Virus record (IMG/VR): IMGVR_UViG_3300017713_000044
Span: 1-31,021 of that record
From: a virus
Direction: 5' to 3' (one strand)
DNA: 31,021 bases
The stretch's first letter is position 1; each line of letters begins with the position of its first letter. The translations under genes and the position numbers were made by a program. The notes beneath the pieces are model-generated. The model ran no database searches, had not been told where the DNA came from, and saw nothing but the letters and a program-made list of their open reading frames with translations. This document shows positions 24,701 through 30,827 of the stretch, piece by piece.

Positions 24701-24957
24701 TGTACTGAACTACTTGAATCATCTATGTAAAACTCAATGTGGTCATTTGTAGTATCTATTAATACTTTATTAAGAGGAGCAACTACTCCTGCATCTCCAA
24801 TAACGCCTATAACTGGGCCTTCGGCTGCTGAGCCGTCATGCTTATGTCCTGTTTGATTGCTAAAAGCATTTGCTAAGCCATTATATTCATTATTAAATAT
24901 TGCTGCTGTGATGGTATCGCCATCTGAAAACGTGCTTTGTCGTATATATCCTGCCAT
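18715..24957 (-). CDS. Giant collagen-like tail fibre with C-terminal S74 self-cleaving chaperone
   Basis: A 2080-residue fibre. The N-terminus (MAGYIRQSTFSDGDTITAAI) is the usual start of marine phage fibres and probably attaches to the tail. Residues about 100-800 hold beta-rich fibre repeats, including GGNLTVTGTTTFNG units and several LSEGSSNLYYTDAR units. About 810-1115 is eight copies of a 37-residue FTDADHTKLNGIEANATADQ-type repeat. Two Gly-x-Tyr collagen blocks follow (about 1160-1408 and 1529-1926), split by a non-collagen insert. The end is an intramolecular chaperone of the S74 family: the conserved Ser1964 begins SDARLKD, with Lys1969, where self-cleavage is expected just before the Ser. 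The fibre likely binds the host surface. Prolines are essentially absent from the collagen blocks while Y-position lysines abound, pointing to lysine modification by the enzyme encoded downstream. Confidence 0.92.
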   Translation of the reverse strand: MAGYIRQSTFSDGDTITAAIFNNEYNGLANAFSNQTGHKHDGSAAEGPVIGVIGDAGVVAPLNKVLIDTTNDHIEFYIDDSSSSVQQAYIGNGVIAPVTDSDIDLGTNALRFKDAYIDTITTTSNVSVGGNLTVTGTTTFNGGTLTLGDASSDNVVFGADVDSSIIPDDDDTYDLGSATQEWRNLFIDGTANIDSLVLGSGETVTSILDEDGLTSNSASALATQQSIKAYVDAQVTAQDLDFQGDSGGALSIDLDSETLDIAGGTGIDTTGSGNTLTVAIDSTVATLTGSQTLTNKTIDVDNNTLSNIEVDNLKSGVLDTDISSVAGTDTTLASAKAIKTYVDAQVTAQDLDATTDSGTVAIDLDSETLTIAGGEGIDTSGSGNTITITGELATETNAGVATFDGTDFTVSSGDVTLNAERIQDITGAMFSGNTETGIGITYDDSDGTIDAVVTLSPFDTDNLSEGSSNLYYTDARVRSHITGSELDMGGNKVLFANVYSNEADLPSASTYHGMFAHVHATGKGYFAHGGAWHKLLDETSSDTGDLSEGSNLYYTNARADARIAAATTDDLSEGSSNLYHTTERVQDIVGAMVASNTESGMSVTYDDSDGTLDFNADDFTITLGGDLSGNVTITDLANGTLDATIVANSVALGTDTTGNYVDSLVAGTGVTLSNNSGEGATPTVAIGQAVATNSNVNFGSVTTTGNATVGGNLVVNGTTTTLNTATLDVEDNNITLNKGSGDTSGSADGAGLTIQDAVNSSTDATIAWNATNDNFVFSHEVVAPSLDISGNVDIDGTLETDALTINGTASVPFESADHSKLDGIEANATADQTASEIRTLVEAATDSNVFTDADHTKLNGIEDNATADQTNAEIKTAYEANSNTNAFTDASVTKLSNIETGATADQTDAEIRTAIESATDSNVFTDADHTKLNAIEANATADQTDEEIQDIVGGMLDSNTETGITVTYQDSDGTIDFVVASQTDENFTTADHSKLDGIEAGATGDQTAAEIRTLVESASDSNVFTDADHTKLNGIEASATADQTAAEIRTLVESATDSNVFTDNDHTKLNAIEANATSDQTASEIRTLVESATDSNVFTDNDHSKLNAIEASADVTDSANVGDALTGFSTTTDATSTDLVAFYDVSASAWEKGTIEDIALQGTKGQKGAGGVLGSKGQKGEVGQKGQKGEVGQKGQKGEVGADGSNGTSGNDGAKGQKGEVGVTGAKGQKGEVGATGDKGQKGEAGIDGAASDGTKGQKGQKGEVGVTGAKGQKGEVGATGSAGSNGSNGSKGQKGEGGATGAGGSTGSKGQKGEVGANGSNGSNGSKGQKGQAGSNGSNGSKGQKGQTGATGAGGDDGNDGSKGQKGEVGVTGSKGQKGEVGQKGQKGEVGATGSKGQKGVKGQEGNFGGQTFAYDFDTSTSDADPGNGELRLNNGTVSSASILYIDDQDSGGTDIQSYLRTIDDSDSTIKGHVRISNKLDATDFALFTISGSITEASGYFKVPVGYVSGSASSFSSGEDLIVTFARTGDQGDKGQKGEVGATGSKGQKGEVGQKGQKGEVGQKGQKGEVGATGSKGQKGQTGATGGAGNDGSNGSKGQKGEVGANGSNGSNGSKGQKGQAGSNGSNGSNGSKGQKGEVGTTGDTGGTGAKGQKGQAGSNGSNGSKGQKGEAGSNGTNGSKGQKGQKGEVGGTGGTGSKGQKGEVGGTGGTGSKGQKGEAGSNGTNGSKGQKGQAGSNGTNGSKGQKGEAGTNGTNGSKGQKGQTGADSTVAGAKGQKGQTGAASTVAGAKGQKGEQGASVTGAKGQKGEVGATGTGTKGQKGEVGSKGQKGQTGAASTVAGSKGQKGQTGADSTVAGAKGQKGEVGQKGQKGEIGATGVGQKGQKGEVGSKGQKGQTGADSTVAGSKGQKGTTGTGSKGQKGEAGAFTTSSNAQVNSLGVNTAGSGTAGEIRATNNITAFYSDARLKDFEGTIPNALEKVLALSGYYFRENEVAKELGYENDKRQVGVSAQEVQDVLPEVVTEAPIDDKYLTVWYDKLVPLLIEAIKELAEDSHPAKCLQDMEGFEDIQRRLEDLENK
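19178..20371 (-). repeat. Collagen-like block 2 (C-terminal) with about 29 KGQKG motifs
   Basis: Gly occupies every third residue with few breaks (the ADSTVAGAKG type units interrupt the register). The commonest units are GSKGQKGE, GSNGSNGSKGQKGQ and GQKGQKGE; their lysines fall almost all in the Y position. The underlying DNA is a near-tandem array of a 24-base ttcacctttctgtcctttag-type unit. Confidence 0.9.
20734..21476 (-). repeat. Collagen-like block 1 (N-terminal) with about 19 KGQKG motifs
   Basis: The block begins GTKGQKGAGG after the 37-residue repeats and ends KGQKGVKGQEGNFGG. It shares units with block 2 at both protein and DNA level, so recombination between the two is possible. 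The insert between the blocks (20372-20733, about 120 residues) is beta-rich, contains SSSFSSGED and DDSDSTIKGHV, and has no glycine triplet pattern. Confidence 0.88.
21612..22530 (-). repeat. Eight tandem 37-residue repeats in the fibre shaft
   Basis: Each unit follows FTDADHxKLNxIEANATADQ then TxxEIRTLVESATDSNV. Copies 1-3 and 5-7 are full, copy 4 carries an inserted TETGITVTYQDSDGTIDF segment, and copy 8 is cut short. DNA identity among copies is high, showing expansion by duplication. Confidence 0.85.
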
Positions 24958-24960
24958 TTT

Positions 24961-26586
24961 TTATCTCCTGCCTGAAGGTACGTAATCTACAAAGAAACCA
25001 TTTACTGTATATGGAGACTTTGTATCGTCACTTCTGATTCTGAACATGTTACTATGTCCACTCCCTTGTAGTTGTTGTCTTACTAACGGTTTTTCTGAAG
25101 CACCAAAAACTGCTCCAATGCCAAACTTAGCATCCCCAAATAGTGATGGGGGAGGTATTCTATCTAATATAAAATCTGCTGGTTGAGGATGATTAGGGTC
25201 ATCATAATTATATCTAACTCTCAATACTGGAGTTACTTCACCCTCTGGCCCAAAAGATATTTTTATAAAATGTAAAGTCTTTAATGTTCCTAAGTCTCCA
25301 TAATCAATATTTGGAGTTTCGTACTCAGCAATTACATTTGAGCCATCAAAACTATTACCTTCATCATGTAGATAAACTTTACCTTGTAAATCTCCATGAA
25401 AATATTTTTCTCGTCCTAGGCTATCAAACCCTGCTGTTATAGCTGGACATTGAATGCCTAATGTTTCTGACCATTGAAATCCTGCTTGTGGATTAGAAGT
25501 AGAACCTGGTCTTAGTGTTCCTATAATTCCTTTAGAACTAGATGTAGTGTCTGCACTTGCATCTACGTAAAATAATCTATATTGTGACCTGTCTCCTATA
25601 ACTACACTACTAATAGTAAAGTTATTTATTCCTTTTGCTATCTTTTGAACTAAAGGCTGTATTTGTTTACTAATACTACTTAACTCAATATCACCAATTC
25701 TTGATGTACCAGCAACTGTTCTGAAACCATCTGGTGCTAAAAATATTAAGTCACCAGCAATCTCTTTTATGCTTTGTCCATCTAAACAACCAACGTTGTC
25801 TGTAACAGGTACTATAGCTATTGTATTTAAATCATTTATATTTACTAACTTATGAATACTTTCTCTACAAAATATAAATAATTCATTACGGAAACTTTTA
25901 ATTCCAACTACAGCATCTTCTAAAGATATATTACCTGCCGTAGCTGCACTAAAGTTGTTTATCTCGTTGACTCCACTAAAGAATATAACGTTCTTTTGAG
26001 AAGAATCACCAGCAACAACAAAGTGTTTGTCGTGTATTGTTCCTACTTTTGGAGCTACAGTTCCACTTACTGTAATCTCTTCTGTTATAAAAGTTCTACT
26101 TGTTAGAACTCCTGTTCCTTCCATTCTAAATCTGAATGGTTTATTAGCTCCGTCTACTATTAAGACATCACCAAAATCACTAGCACCTTCAAAGATATCA
26201 AATGTACATTGTCCTTGATTAGTTCTAGCTGATACGCTTCTACCTGTAAATGTAGAGTAATTATCTCCACTAGCAGAAACTCCTGTTCTATTTATTTGTA
26301 GCCAGCTAGTTCCATCCTGACTAAAAAATATTCCATCTCCTGCACAAGCTATGACTCCGTCTGCATAAACTTGTAATCCTAATACTTTATCTGTGCCGCT
26401 AGGATTTACAGCGTTGTCTTCACCAAATCTAGTAAAGCCACTAACACGTCTATAACCCCCTTCTGTACCTACTTCAAAGTTTCTAAGCTTTGTAGCAAAT
26501 CCTGGAGTTCTTAATAAAGCTAATGAGTTTGTAGATTTTATTAATCCACCTTCGCAAGCTACTGTAAATGGTTGTGAGTTTGCCAT
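24961..26586 (-). CDS. Tail nozzle / tail tubular protein B-like
   Basis: A 541-residue protein beginning MANSQPFTVACEGGLIKSTN, with the early pattern of LRNFEVGTEGGYRRVSGFTRFG common in podovirus tail-nozzle proteins (a beta-propeller-like fold is typical). It contains repeated beta segments and FRIRSDDTKSPYTVNGFFVDY near its end. It follows the tail-tube/adaptor gene by a fused stop/start (TAATG) and precedes the fibre by three bases, the T7-like order 11-12-17. It should form the distal end of the short tail through which DNA passes and to which fibres attach. Family identity is by resemblance and order. Confidence 0.82.
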   Translation of the reverse strand: MANSQPFTVACEGGLIKSTNSLALLRTPGFATKLRNFEVGTEGGYRRVSGFTRFGEDNAVNPSGTDKVLGLQVYADGVIACAGDGIFFSQDGTSWLQINRTGVSASGDNYSTFTGRSVSARTNQGQCTFDIFEGASDFGDVLIVDGANKPFRFRMEGTGVLTSRTFITEEITVSGTVAPKVGTIHDKHFVVAGDSSQKNVIFFSGVNEINNFSAATAGNISLEDAVVGIKSFRNELFIFCRESIHKLVNINDLNTIAIVPVTDNVGCLDGQSIKEIAGDLIFLAPDGFRTVAGTSRIGDIELSSISKQIQPLVQKIAKGINNFTISSVVIGDRSQYRLFYVDASADTTSSSKGIIGTLRPGSTSNPQAGFQWSETLGIQCPAITAGFDSLGREKYFHGDLQGKVYLHDEGNSFDGSNVIAEYETPNIDYGDLGTLKTLHFIKISFGPEGEVTPVLRVRYNYDDPNHPQPADFILDRIPPPSLFGDAKFGIGAVFGASEKPLVRQQLQGSGHSNMFRIRSDDTKSPYTVNGFFVDYVPSGRR

Positions 26587-27353
26587 TAAAAGTAAGTCCT
26601 ATCATCAGTAATAGATTTAGGTTGAGGATTCATAAGATTTGATTTCATTTGTTTTAAACCTTTCTTATAATCTTCCAAAGCAAAAGCTGCTTGTTGAGGA
26701 CTATCTTTAAACTGCCAAACATAATATCTAGTTCTAGCAGTAATAACAGTTGAATACTGGTCTGGAAAAGCTATTGTATCTCCGTGAGCTGATAAAGCTA
26801 CTGGTTTTTCAAAAGCATAAAAGTGAATGTTATAAGCTTTATCAGGTATAGGACTTAATCCAAACTTTCTATTATCTGGACTTCTATACACTCTACTTGG
26901 TTCACCATGCTTTTGACTGTCAGCATCATCTAAATTTTCTTGGTCTCTATAATATCTAGTCCATTCATCTAAAGTAATAAAATTTAATCCTTTAGACACA
27001 AATGGAGAAGACTCTCCAGATACACCTACTGTCGTAATAAAAAAATCTTCCCAATCTATTGAAGCAAAATCTGTTGTTATATCTGTACTGTTAGCTTTTA
27101 ATTTGTACCATCTTTGTCCTGCTACAGTAGCCACAGTTACATTTCCATAAAAAGGGTCTGTACTTCCACTTACTCCAGCACTAAAAAAAGGTAACTGAGG
27201 TTCTGCATTGGCAATATCAAAAATTGACCTATTAATAGAATCTTTAACAAACTGTTGTAAACCCACAGCATCTGCAAAATTAACAGGTGTTAATGGTATT
27301 TCATTAAGTTCTCTTAAAGCTTGGTTTGTTAATTCTAAATAGGTTGTTGCCAT
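26586..27353 (-). CDS. Tail tubular protein A / head-tail adaptor-like
   Basis: A 255-residue protein. MATTYLELTNQALRELNEIP is a characteristic start of podovirus tail-tube A/adaptor proteins; the middle holds the WYKL and DWEDFF segments and the C-terminus the typical helical end (AFALEDYKKGLKQMKSNL). Such proteins form a ring between portal and nozzle. The ATG overlaps the stop of the small basic gene upstream, and its stop overlaps the start of the nozzle gene. Length agrees with the family (about 200-260 residues). Confidence 0.84.
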   Translation of the reverse strand: MATTYLELTNQALRELNEIPLTPVNFADAVGLQQFVKDSINRSIFDIANAEPQLPFFSAGVSGSTDPFYGNVTVATVAGQRWYKLKANSTDITTDFASIDWEDFFITTVGVSGESSPFVSKGLNFITLDEWTRYYRDQENLDDADSQKHGEPSRVYRSPDNRKFGLSPIPDKAYNIHFYAFEKPVALSAHGDTIAFPDQYSTVITARTRYYVWQFKDSPQQAAFALEDYKKGLKQMKSNLMNPQPKSITDDRTYF

Positions 27354-27526
27354 TACTTCTTGCCTCTAGCTTTTAGTTTTGCTTTCTTACTTAAATCTTT
27401 AAAGTGAAAAAGTCTTACACTTGTTTTGGTGTGAGACTTGTTAGAATGTAAATGTCCATTAGGCATTTTATGTGTACCGCCTTTATGTTCAGTACCGTCT
27501 CGTTTGTAGTGTTTTACACCTTTCAT
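27353..27526 (-). CDS. Small basic phage protein (57 residues), possible frameshift partner
   Basis: A Lys/His-rich protein starting MKGVKHYKRDGTEHKGGTHK and ending AKLKARGKK; small basic proteins of this kind are common next to phage capsid genes. The same frame is open up to an ATG at 27592, but that extra part is merely the neighbouring repeat gene read out of frame, so I prefer the ATG at 27526, which follows the stop of the 45-residue gene by one base (TAAAATG). No good SD exists, suggesting re-initiation or frameshifting. Function unknown; DNA or scaffold contact is possible from its charge. Confidence 0.6.
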   Translation of the reverse strand: MKGVKHYKRDGTEHKGGTHKMPNGHLHSNKSHTKTSVRLFHFKDLSKKAKLKARGKK

Positions 27527-27527
27527 T

Positions 27528-27665
27528 TTAGCAAGGTTTGGCTTTAGCCATCCCACCATCTTTATACATAATTCTTTTCTTAGCCATTCCACCGTCTTTA
27601 TACATAGACTTCTTCTTAGCCATTCCGCCTTTCATCATTTTCTTTTTCTTATCTTTACCGTACAT
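27528..27665 (-). CDS. Tiny Met/Lys/Gly repeat protein (45 residues)
   Basis: Translation from the ATG at 27665 gives MYGKDKKKKMMKGGMAKKKS followed by two copies of the MYKDGGMAKK-type unit and a stop at 27528. A GTAGGA ribosome site lies upstream. Short Met/Lys/Gly-rich proteins beside the capsid gene occur in many marine phages. The 33-36-base DNA repeat unit (ctttatacat...agccattcc) is the reason the frame of the next gene also stays open here. Function unknown. It lies right after the probable terminator. Confidence 0.68.
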   Translation of the reverse strand: MYGKDKKKKMMKGGMAKKKSMYKDGGMAKKRIMYKDGGMAKAKPC

Positions 27666-27685
27666 AATTTTTCCTACTTAAAAGT

Positions 27686-27709
27686 GGAGGAGTCAATTAA
27701 GACCCCTCC
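27686..27709 (-). terminator. Probable terminator after the major capsid gene
   Basis: On the minus strand GGAGGGGTC, loop TTAATT, then GACTCCTCC forms a nine-pair stem with one G-U pair, starting about nine bases after the capsid stop and followed by ACTTTTAAG. The T run is short, so partial read-through is likely, comparable in position to the terminator after the capsid gene of T7. Confidence 0.7.
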
Positions 27710-27718
27710 GAATAGTTA

Positions 27719-28693
27719 TTAGTCAATAACGTAGAACGCACTTACTAATGCTTCAGGTCTAAGAACTTTCGCTCCGTAAACATGAAGGCCTCTCACGATG
27801 TCACCAAAAGAACTAGGGTCTCTGATAACTTCTGTTGAAAGGATTGTATTAGCAGTAGCTGTGGATGACATATGTCCAGCCATAACTTTACCACTTGCAT
27901 TTGATGTAGCAGCGATATTGTTAGATTTGTACATATCAAATCCTCTAAGTTTTCCACTTGAAACTAAACCGTTTCTAATAGAACCTTGACCTGCGTTAAA
28001 GTCAACTGACAATAGCTTAGAACCAGATTTGCCTAGCTCTTCATAGAAGTCTGGGCTTGCGACAAACCATCTACCTTCTTCAGGTACATTTTGGTCGTCT
28101 AATTTTCTAGCCATTCTAGCCATTAAGTCTAATGCATCAACACCAGTTCCGTCAGAACCTAATAGGTCGACTGAATTGGTTGCATGTGACAATGTTGCAT
28201 CTGCTGTAGCACTATCAGAACCAATAATATGGTCTGGGCTTGAAGCTGAAATACCTGCGAACATAGATGCTAACACAGCAGCATCGTATGAATCTTTAAG
28301 AGCATAAGCTGCACTTGAAGATGCAATTTCCTTGAAGTTTACATGTGACATGTTAGTTTCAATATCATCTACGATGAATTTGAAAGCTTTAGCACTATCA
28401 ACAACTAGGTTTAGTTCTTGGTCTGTCAACTTAGTAGCAGTTGTGTCTGAACCTCTAGTATAGTCTGATACTGAGATTACAGGTTCTTTGATAATCTTTA
28501 CTGAGTCTCCGAAAGCAGAAATTTCACCAGCATAGTCGGTGTTTGTTATAGCTTCAATTACACTCGCTTTTCTGAAAAAGTTTAAAACCTTTCTAGAGTA
28601 AACGGAAGGTAAAAAGAAACTATTATTTTGTCCTGCTACGGAGTTCGCAAAGTTAGCATCGGTATCTGTTGAGGGTTCAAAATATTGAGCCAT
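27719..28693 (-). CDS. Major capsid protein (HK97-fold, podovirus type)
   Basis: A 324-residue protein of the size and pattern of short-tailed phage capsid proteins: an N-terminal arm, YSRKVLNFFRKASVIEAITN, a SAFGDSVKIIKEP segment, a long central helix (VNFKEIASSSAAYALKDSYDAAVLASM), and the C-terminal PEEGRWFVASPDFYEEL and VHGAKVLRPEALV-type strands (here HVYGAKVLRPEALVSAFYV). It would build the icosahedral head around the scaffold encoded just before it. An AAAGGAGAAAG ribosome site, the strongest in the window, lies upstream, which fits very high expression, and a terminator-like hairpin follows the stop. The identification rests on length, motif order and synteny. Confidence 0.88.
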   Translation of the reverse strand: MAQYFEPSTDTDANFANSVAGQNNSFFLPSVYSRKVLNFFRKASVIEAITNTDYAGEISAFGDSVKIIKEPVISVSDYTRGSDTTATKLTDQELNLVVDSAKAFKFIVDDIETNMSHVNFKEIASSSAAYALKDSYDAAVLASMFAGISASSPDHIIGSDSATADATLSHATNSVDLLGSDGTGVDALDLMARMARKLDDQNVPEEGRWFVASPDFYEELGKSGSKLLSVDFNAGQGSIRNGLVSSGKLRGFDMYKSNNIAATSNASGKVMAGHMSSTATANTILSTEVIRDPSSFGDIVRGLHVYGAKVLRPEALVSAFYVID

Positions 28694-28723
28694 GATACTT
28701 TCTCCTTTAAGTTAAAATAATTG

Positions 28724-29614
28724 TTAATTTTTGATAATTCTACCTTGTTGCATAGCTTCTGATATTTCACTTTCGTATTTATCAAACTCATCCATGCTCA
28801 AAGCATTTATCTCCTTTTCTGTCCATACTCTCTCTTGCTTAGGGTCAACAGTTGTTGTTTTAGTTGACACCATATCAGCAGCAGATTGAACAGGCTTTTG
28901 AGAAATAGGCTTCACACTCGGAAGTTCTATGCCTAAATCCTTTTTAAATAAATCTAAAGCCCTTGATGCTAAGTCAGCATCTTCAGCATTGCTATAAATC
29001 CAATCTTGAATAGATTGAGGTTGTGTCTTAGCCCAACCATGAAAGTCATCACTATTTCTGATATCATCAAAATCAGGATGTCTTTCTCTCAATCTAACTT
29101 CAGCTTGACCTTTCTTCATCTTAACTTCATTACCCTTCATGTCTGCAATAGTTTGTTCTAAATCTTGAACTCTATCATTGCTTTGTAGATGAGCTACAGT
29201 TTCTGCAACTGCATAAAAGTCAGGATGTTCCTGTTTAAACTGTTCAAGTTCTTCTAAAGACTTTGGAGGTTGATACTGAGCTTTCGCTGCTTGTGACAAC
29301 TCTTGTTCTTTAGTTTTCCACTCTTCTAGTTTACTGTCATAATGACGTTTCATGTCATCATAACGTTTTTTCCAGTCAGCCTTCTGATAAGGAGTATCTG
29401 TTGATATCTCCTGTTTTTTAGATTCTAACTCCTCAGTATTAACATTCTCAGCTTGAGTTATGTCGTTACTGTCAAATAATTTATTCTGAGGTTCTTCAAA
29501 GAATAAACTATCATGTGCTGAAACAAACTTAGTTGTATCAGGTTTATGCCAAGATTTTTTTTGGTTATAAGGATTGGCTTGTTCCTCTTTTTGTGCGACT
29601 TGTTTAGTTGCCAT
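28724..29614 (-). CDS. Capsid scaffold / assembly protein
   Basis: A 296-residue charged, helical protein (long Glu/Lys/Gln coiled segments such as KRYDDMKRHYDSKLEEWKTK and LEELEQFKQEHPDFYAV) with a helical C-terminus MDEFDKYESEISEAMQQGR. Length, charge and placement directly before the capsid gene are those of podovirus scaffold proteins, which are removed during head maturation. A GGAGAG ribosome site precedes the ATG. No protease domain is present. Confidence 0.84.
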   Translation of the reverse strand: MATKQVAQKEEQANPYNQKKSWHKPDTTKFVSAHDSLFFEEPQNKLFDSNDITQAENVNTEELESKKQEISTDTPYQKADWKKRYDDMKRHYDSKLEEWKTKEQELSQAAKAQYQPPKSLEELEQFKQEHPDFYAVAETVAHLQSNDRVQDLEQTIADMKGNEVKMKKGQAEVRLRERHPDFDDIRNSDDFHGWAKTQPQSIQDWIYSNAEDADLASRALDLFKKDLGIELPSVKPISQKPVQSAADMVSTKTTTVDPKQERVWTEKEINALSMDEFDKYESEISEAMQQGRIIKN

Positions 29615-29630
29615 TTTTCTCTCCTTACTC

Positions 29631-29732
29631 AGGGCTTGTTTACAAGGTAGCTCTATGTCGACTAGAGGGCTTGTTGTAAAGGTAGCCTTTCTGGTGATTT
29701 ATGTAAAGGGCTACAGACGTAATGTAGGTAGC
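29631..29732 (-). promoter_or_regulatory. Repeat-rich leader before the scaffold gene
   Basis: The 130-base gap 29615-29744, the largest in the window, carries three related units. On the plus strand AGGGCTTGTTTACAAGGTAGC (29631-29651) and AGGGCTTGTTGTAAAGGTAGC (29666-29686) differ at only a few bases, and a diverged AGGGC...GGTAGC unit spans 29707-29732. Between them are inverted repeats (GTAAAG-CTAC with GTAG-CC-CTTTAC on the minus strand) that can fold in alternative hairpins. It may be a promoter, terminator or mRNA control element for scaffold and capsid; I cannot choose. Confidence 0.5.
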
Positions 29733-29744
29733 TTTACGGTTAAT

Positions 29745-30422
29745 TTATCTGATAGGTATACCACCTGCAATCATCTCATCAGCGATTCTCTTTTCAGTAT
29801 CTTCAACTTCTGCTCTGTTGAGGTCGTAAATATTTTCAGGGTCAGTTGAACCAAAAGTGTCCCTACGAACATCGTCCATCATATACCCTATTTTCCCACC
29901 AGTACGTCTGGCTTGTCTTTCCATTGGAGCATCTGCATTCATCTCAGCTTCTTCCATCATTCTCTGAAGGTTGTCACTTCCGATTTCTTGCACAGCTTTC
30001 GCAGTAAAGACAAATTCTCCATCCGATAACCTTGCAGGTATCGAATCAGAGACTCCTGAGCCAGGGCCTTCTACAGCACCAGACCCAGCGAATTCTGTTG
30101 CGACTTCCATGACTTTATCAAAAATCATGCTTAGTCTGTCATCTTGTTCTAATTTTTCTAGTAAGTATTTTTCTTCACCTTCGGAAAGAGATTCTTCTAC
30201 AACAAAATCTAAATAGTTGTTCTCCATCTCTTCATCAGATGATAAAGGTTTTGCTTCAGGCATCTCTTCATCCATTTCTTTTCCTTTTGGTGCAATCATA
30301 ATAGCTACACCACCTTCTTCATAACCCATTCTTTTAACTACTTCAGGTGCTTCTTTAGCAAGCTTCTGTAGTCCTTCGTTAGGTAAACCTTGTATGTCGT
30401 CTGGTGATAAAATACTTGCCAT
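29745..30422 (-). CDS. Conserved acidic phage protein (virion assembly, unknown function)
   Basis: A 225-residue acidic protein. The stretch EGPGSGVSDSIPARLSDGEF with the following VFTAKAV is a highly conserved motif of phage proteins found between portal and scaffold genes in many marine phages. An N-terminal part is Glu-rich (EMDEEMPEAKPLSSDEEMEN), and the C-terminus helical. Its ATG lies one base after the stop of the 58-residue gene. Function in head assembly is inferred from location. Confidence 0.78.
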   Translation of the reverse strand: MASILSPDDIQGLPNEGLQKLAKEAPEVVKRMGYEEGGVAIMIAPKGKEMDEEMPEAKPLSSDEEMENNYLDFVVEESLSEGEEKYLLEKLEQDDRLSMIFDKVMEVATEFAGSGAVEGPGSGVSDSIPARLSDGEFVFTAKAVQEIGSDNLQRMMEEAEMNADAPMERQARRTGGKIGYMMDDVRRDTFGSTDPENIYDLNRAEVEDTEKRIADEMIAGGIPIR

Positions 30423-30423
30423 C

Positions 30424-30600
30424 TTATTTCTCCTTGGCTTTTCCTATATTAAGGGCAAACCAATCAATAACTTTGTAAGCTTTGCTTACTAAATTGTCAT
30501 CGTGTGGTGTAGGTGTTAAAGCAGCAATCATTGAACAGACTGAAACTATCCAAGGTACTACGCCTACTATTTTTAAAATTGTATCTAATAAATCTAACAT
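30424..30600 (-). CDS. Small membrane protein (58 residues)
   Basis: Translation from the ATG at 30600 gives MLDLLDTILKIVGVVPWIVS, a hydrophobic stretch to about residue 28, then TPTPHDDNLVSKAYKVIDW and FALNIGKAKEK. This resembles short phage membrane proteins with the conserved ALTPTP-DD and LNIGKAK ends. Its ATG is fused to the preceding stop (TAATG) and its stop is one base before the next ATG, both supporting a real gene. A holin-like role is possible but its place in the head cluster argues for caution. Confidence 0.8.
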   Translation of the reverse strand: MLDLLDTILKIVGVVPWIVSVCSMIAALTPTPHDDNLVSKAYKVIDWFALNIGKAKEK

Positions 30601-30827
30601 TATTGTTCTCCTCTAGTTAATGCTTCTTTAATTTTCTCTGGTAACTTTTCTAAGTTATCCAGCAAATTCATCTTCCCCTGGAGTCGGTACATTACCTGTT
30701 CCGATTGTGCCGCCACCAGTTCCTTGACTATCAAGGCCTGCTGGTGTTCCAGGTACTCCCTGAACCCCTCCCATTGGGGATGGTTGACCAGGGGATTCAG
30801 TTTCTTCGCTAACGTTTTGTCCAGCAT
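30600..30827 (-). CDS. Small helical phage protein overlapping the portal gene
   Basis: A 75-residue protein beginning MLDKTLAKKLNPLVNHPQWE and continuing with heptad-like helices to LPEKIKEALTRGEQ. It resembles conserved short phage proteins downstream of portal genes. An AGGA site nine bases before the ATG supports the start. It overlaps the portal C-terminus by 173 bases in another frame, and both frames look natural. Function unknown; possibly a head or packaging accessory. Confidence 0.75.
   Translation of the reverse strand: MLDKTLAKKLNPLVNHPQWEGFREYLEHQQALIVKELVAAQSEQVMYRLQGKMNLLDNLEKLPEKIKEALTRGEQ

Noticed and set aside
27353-27592. The longer 79-residue version of the small basic protein.
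   Set aside because: Its extra 22 residues are the MYKDGGMAKK repeat DNA read in another frame, and the ATG has no properly spaced ribosome site.
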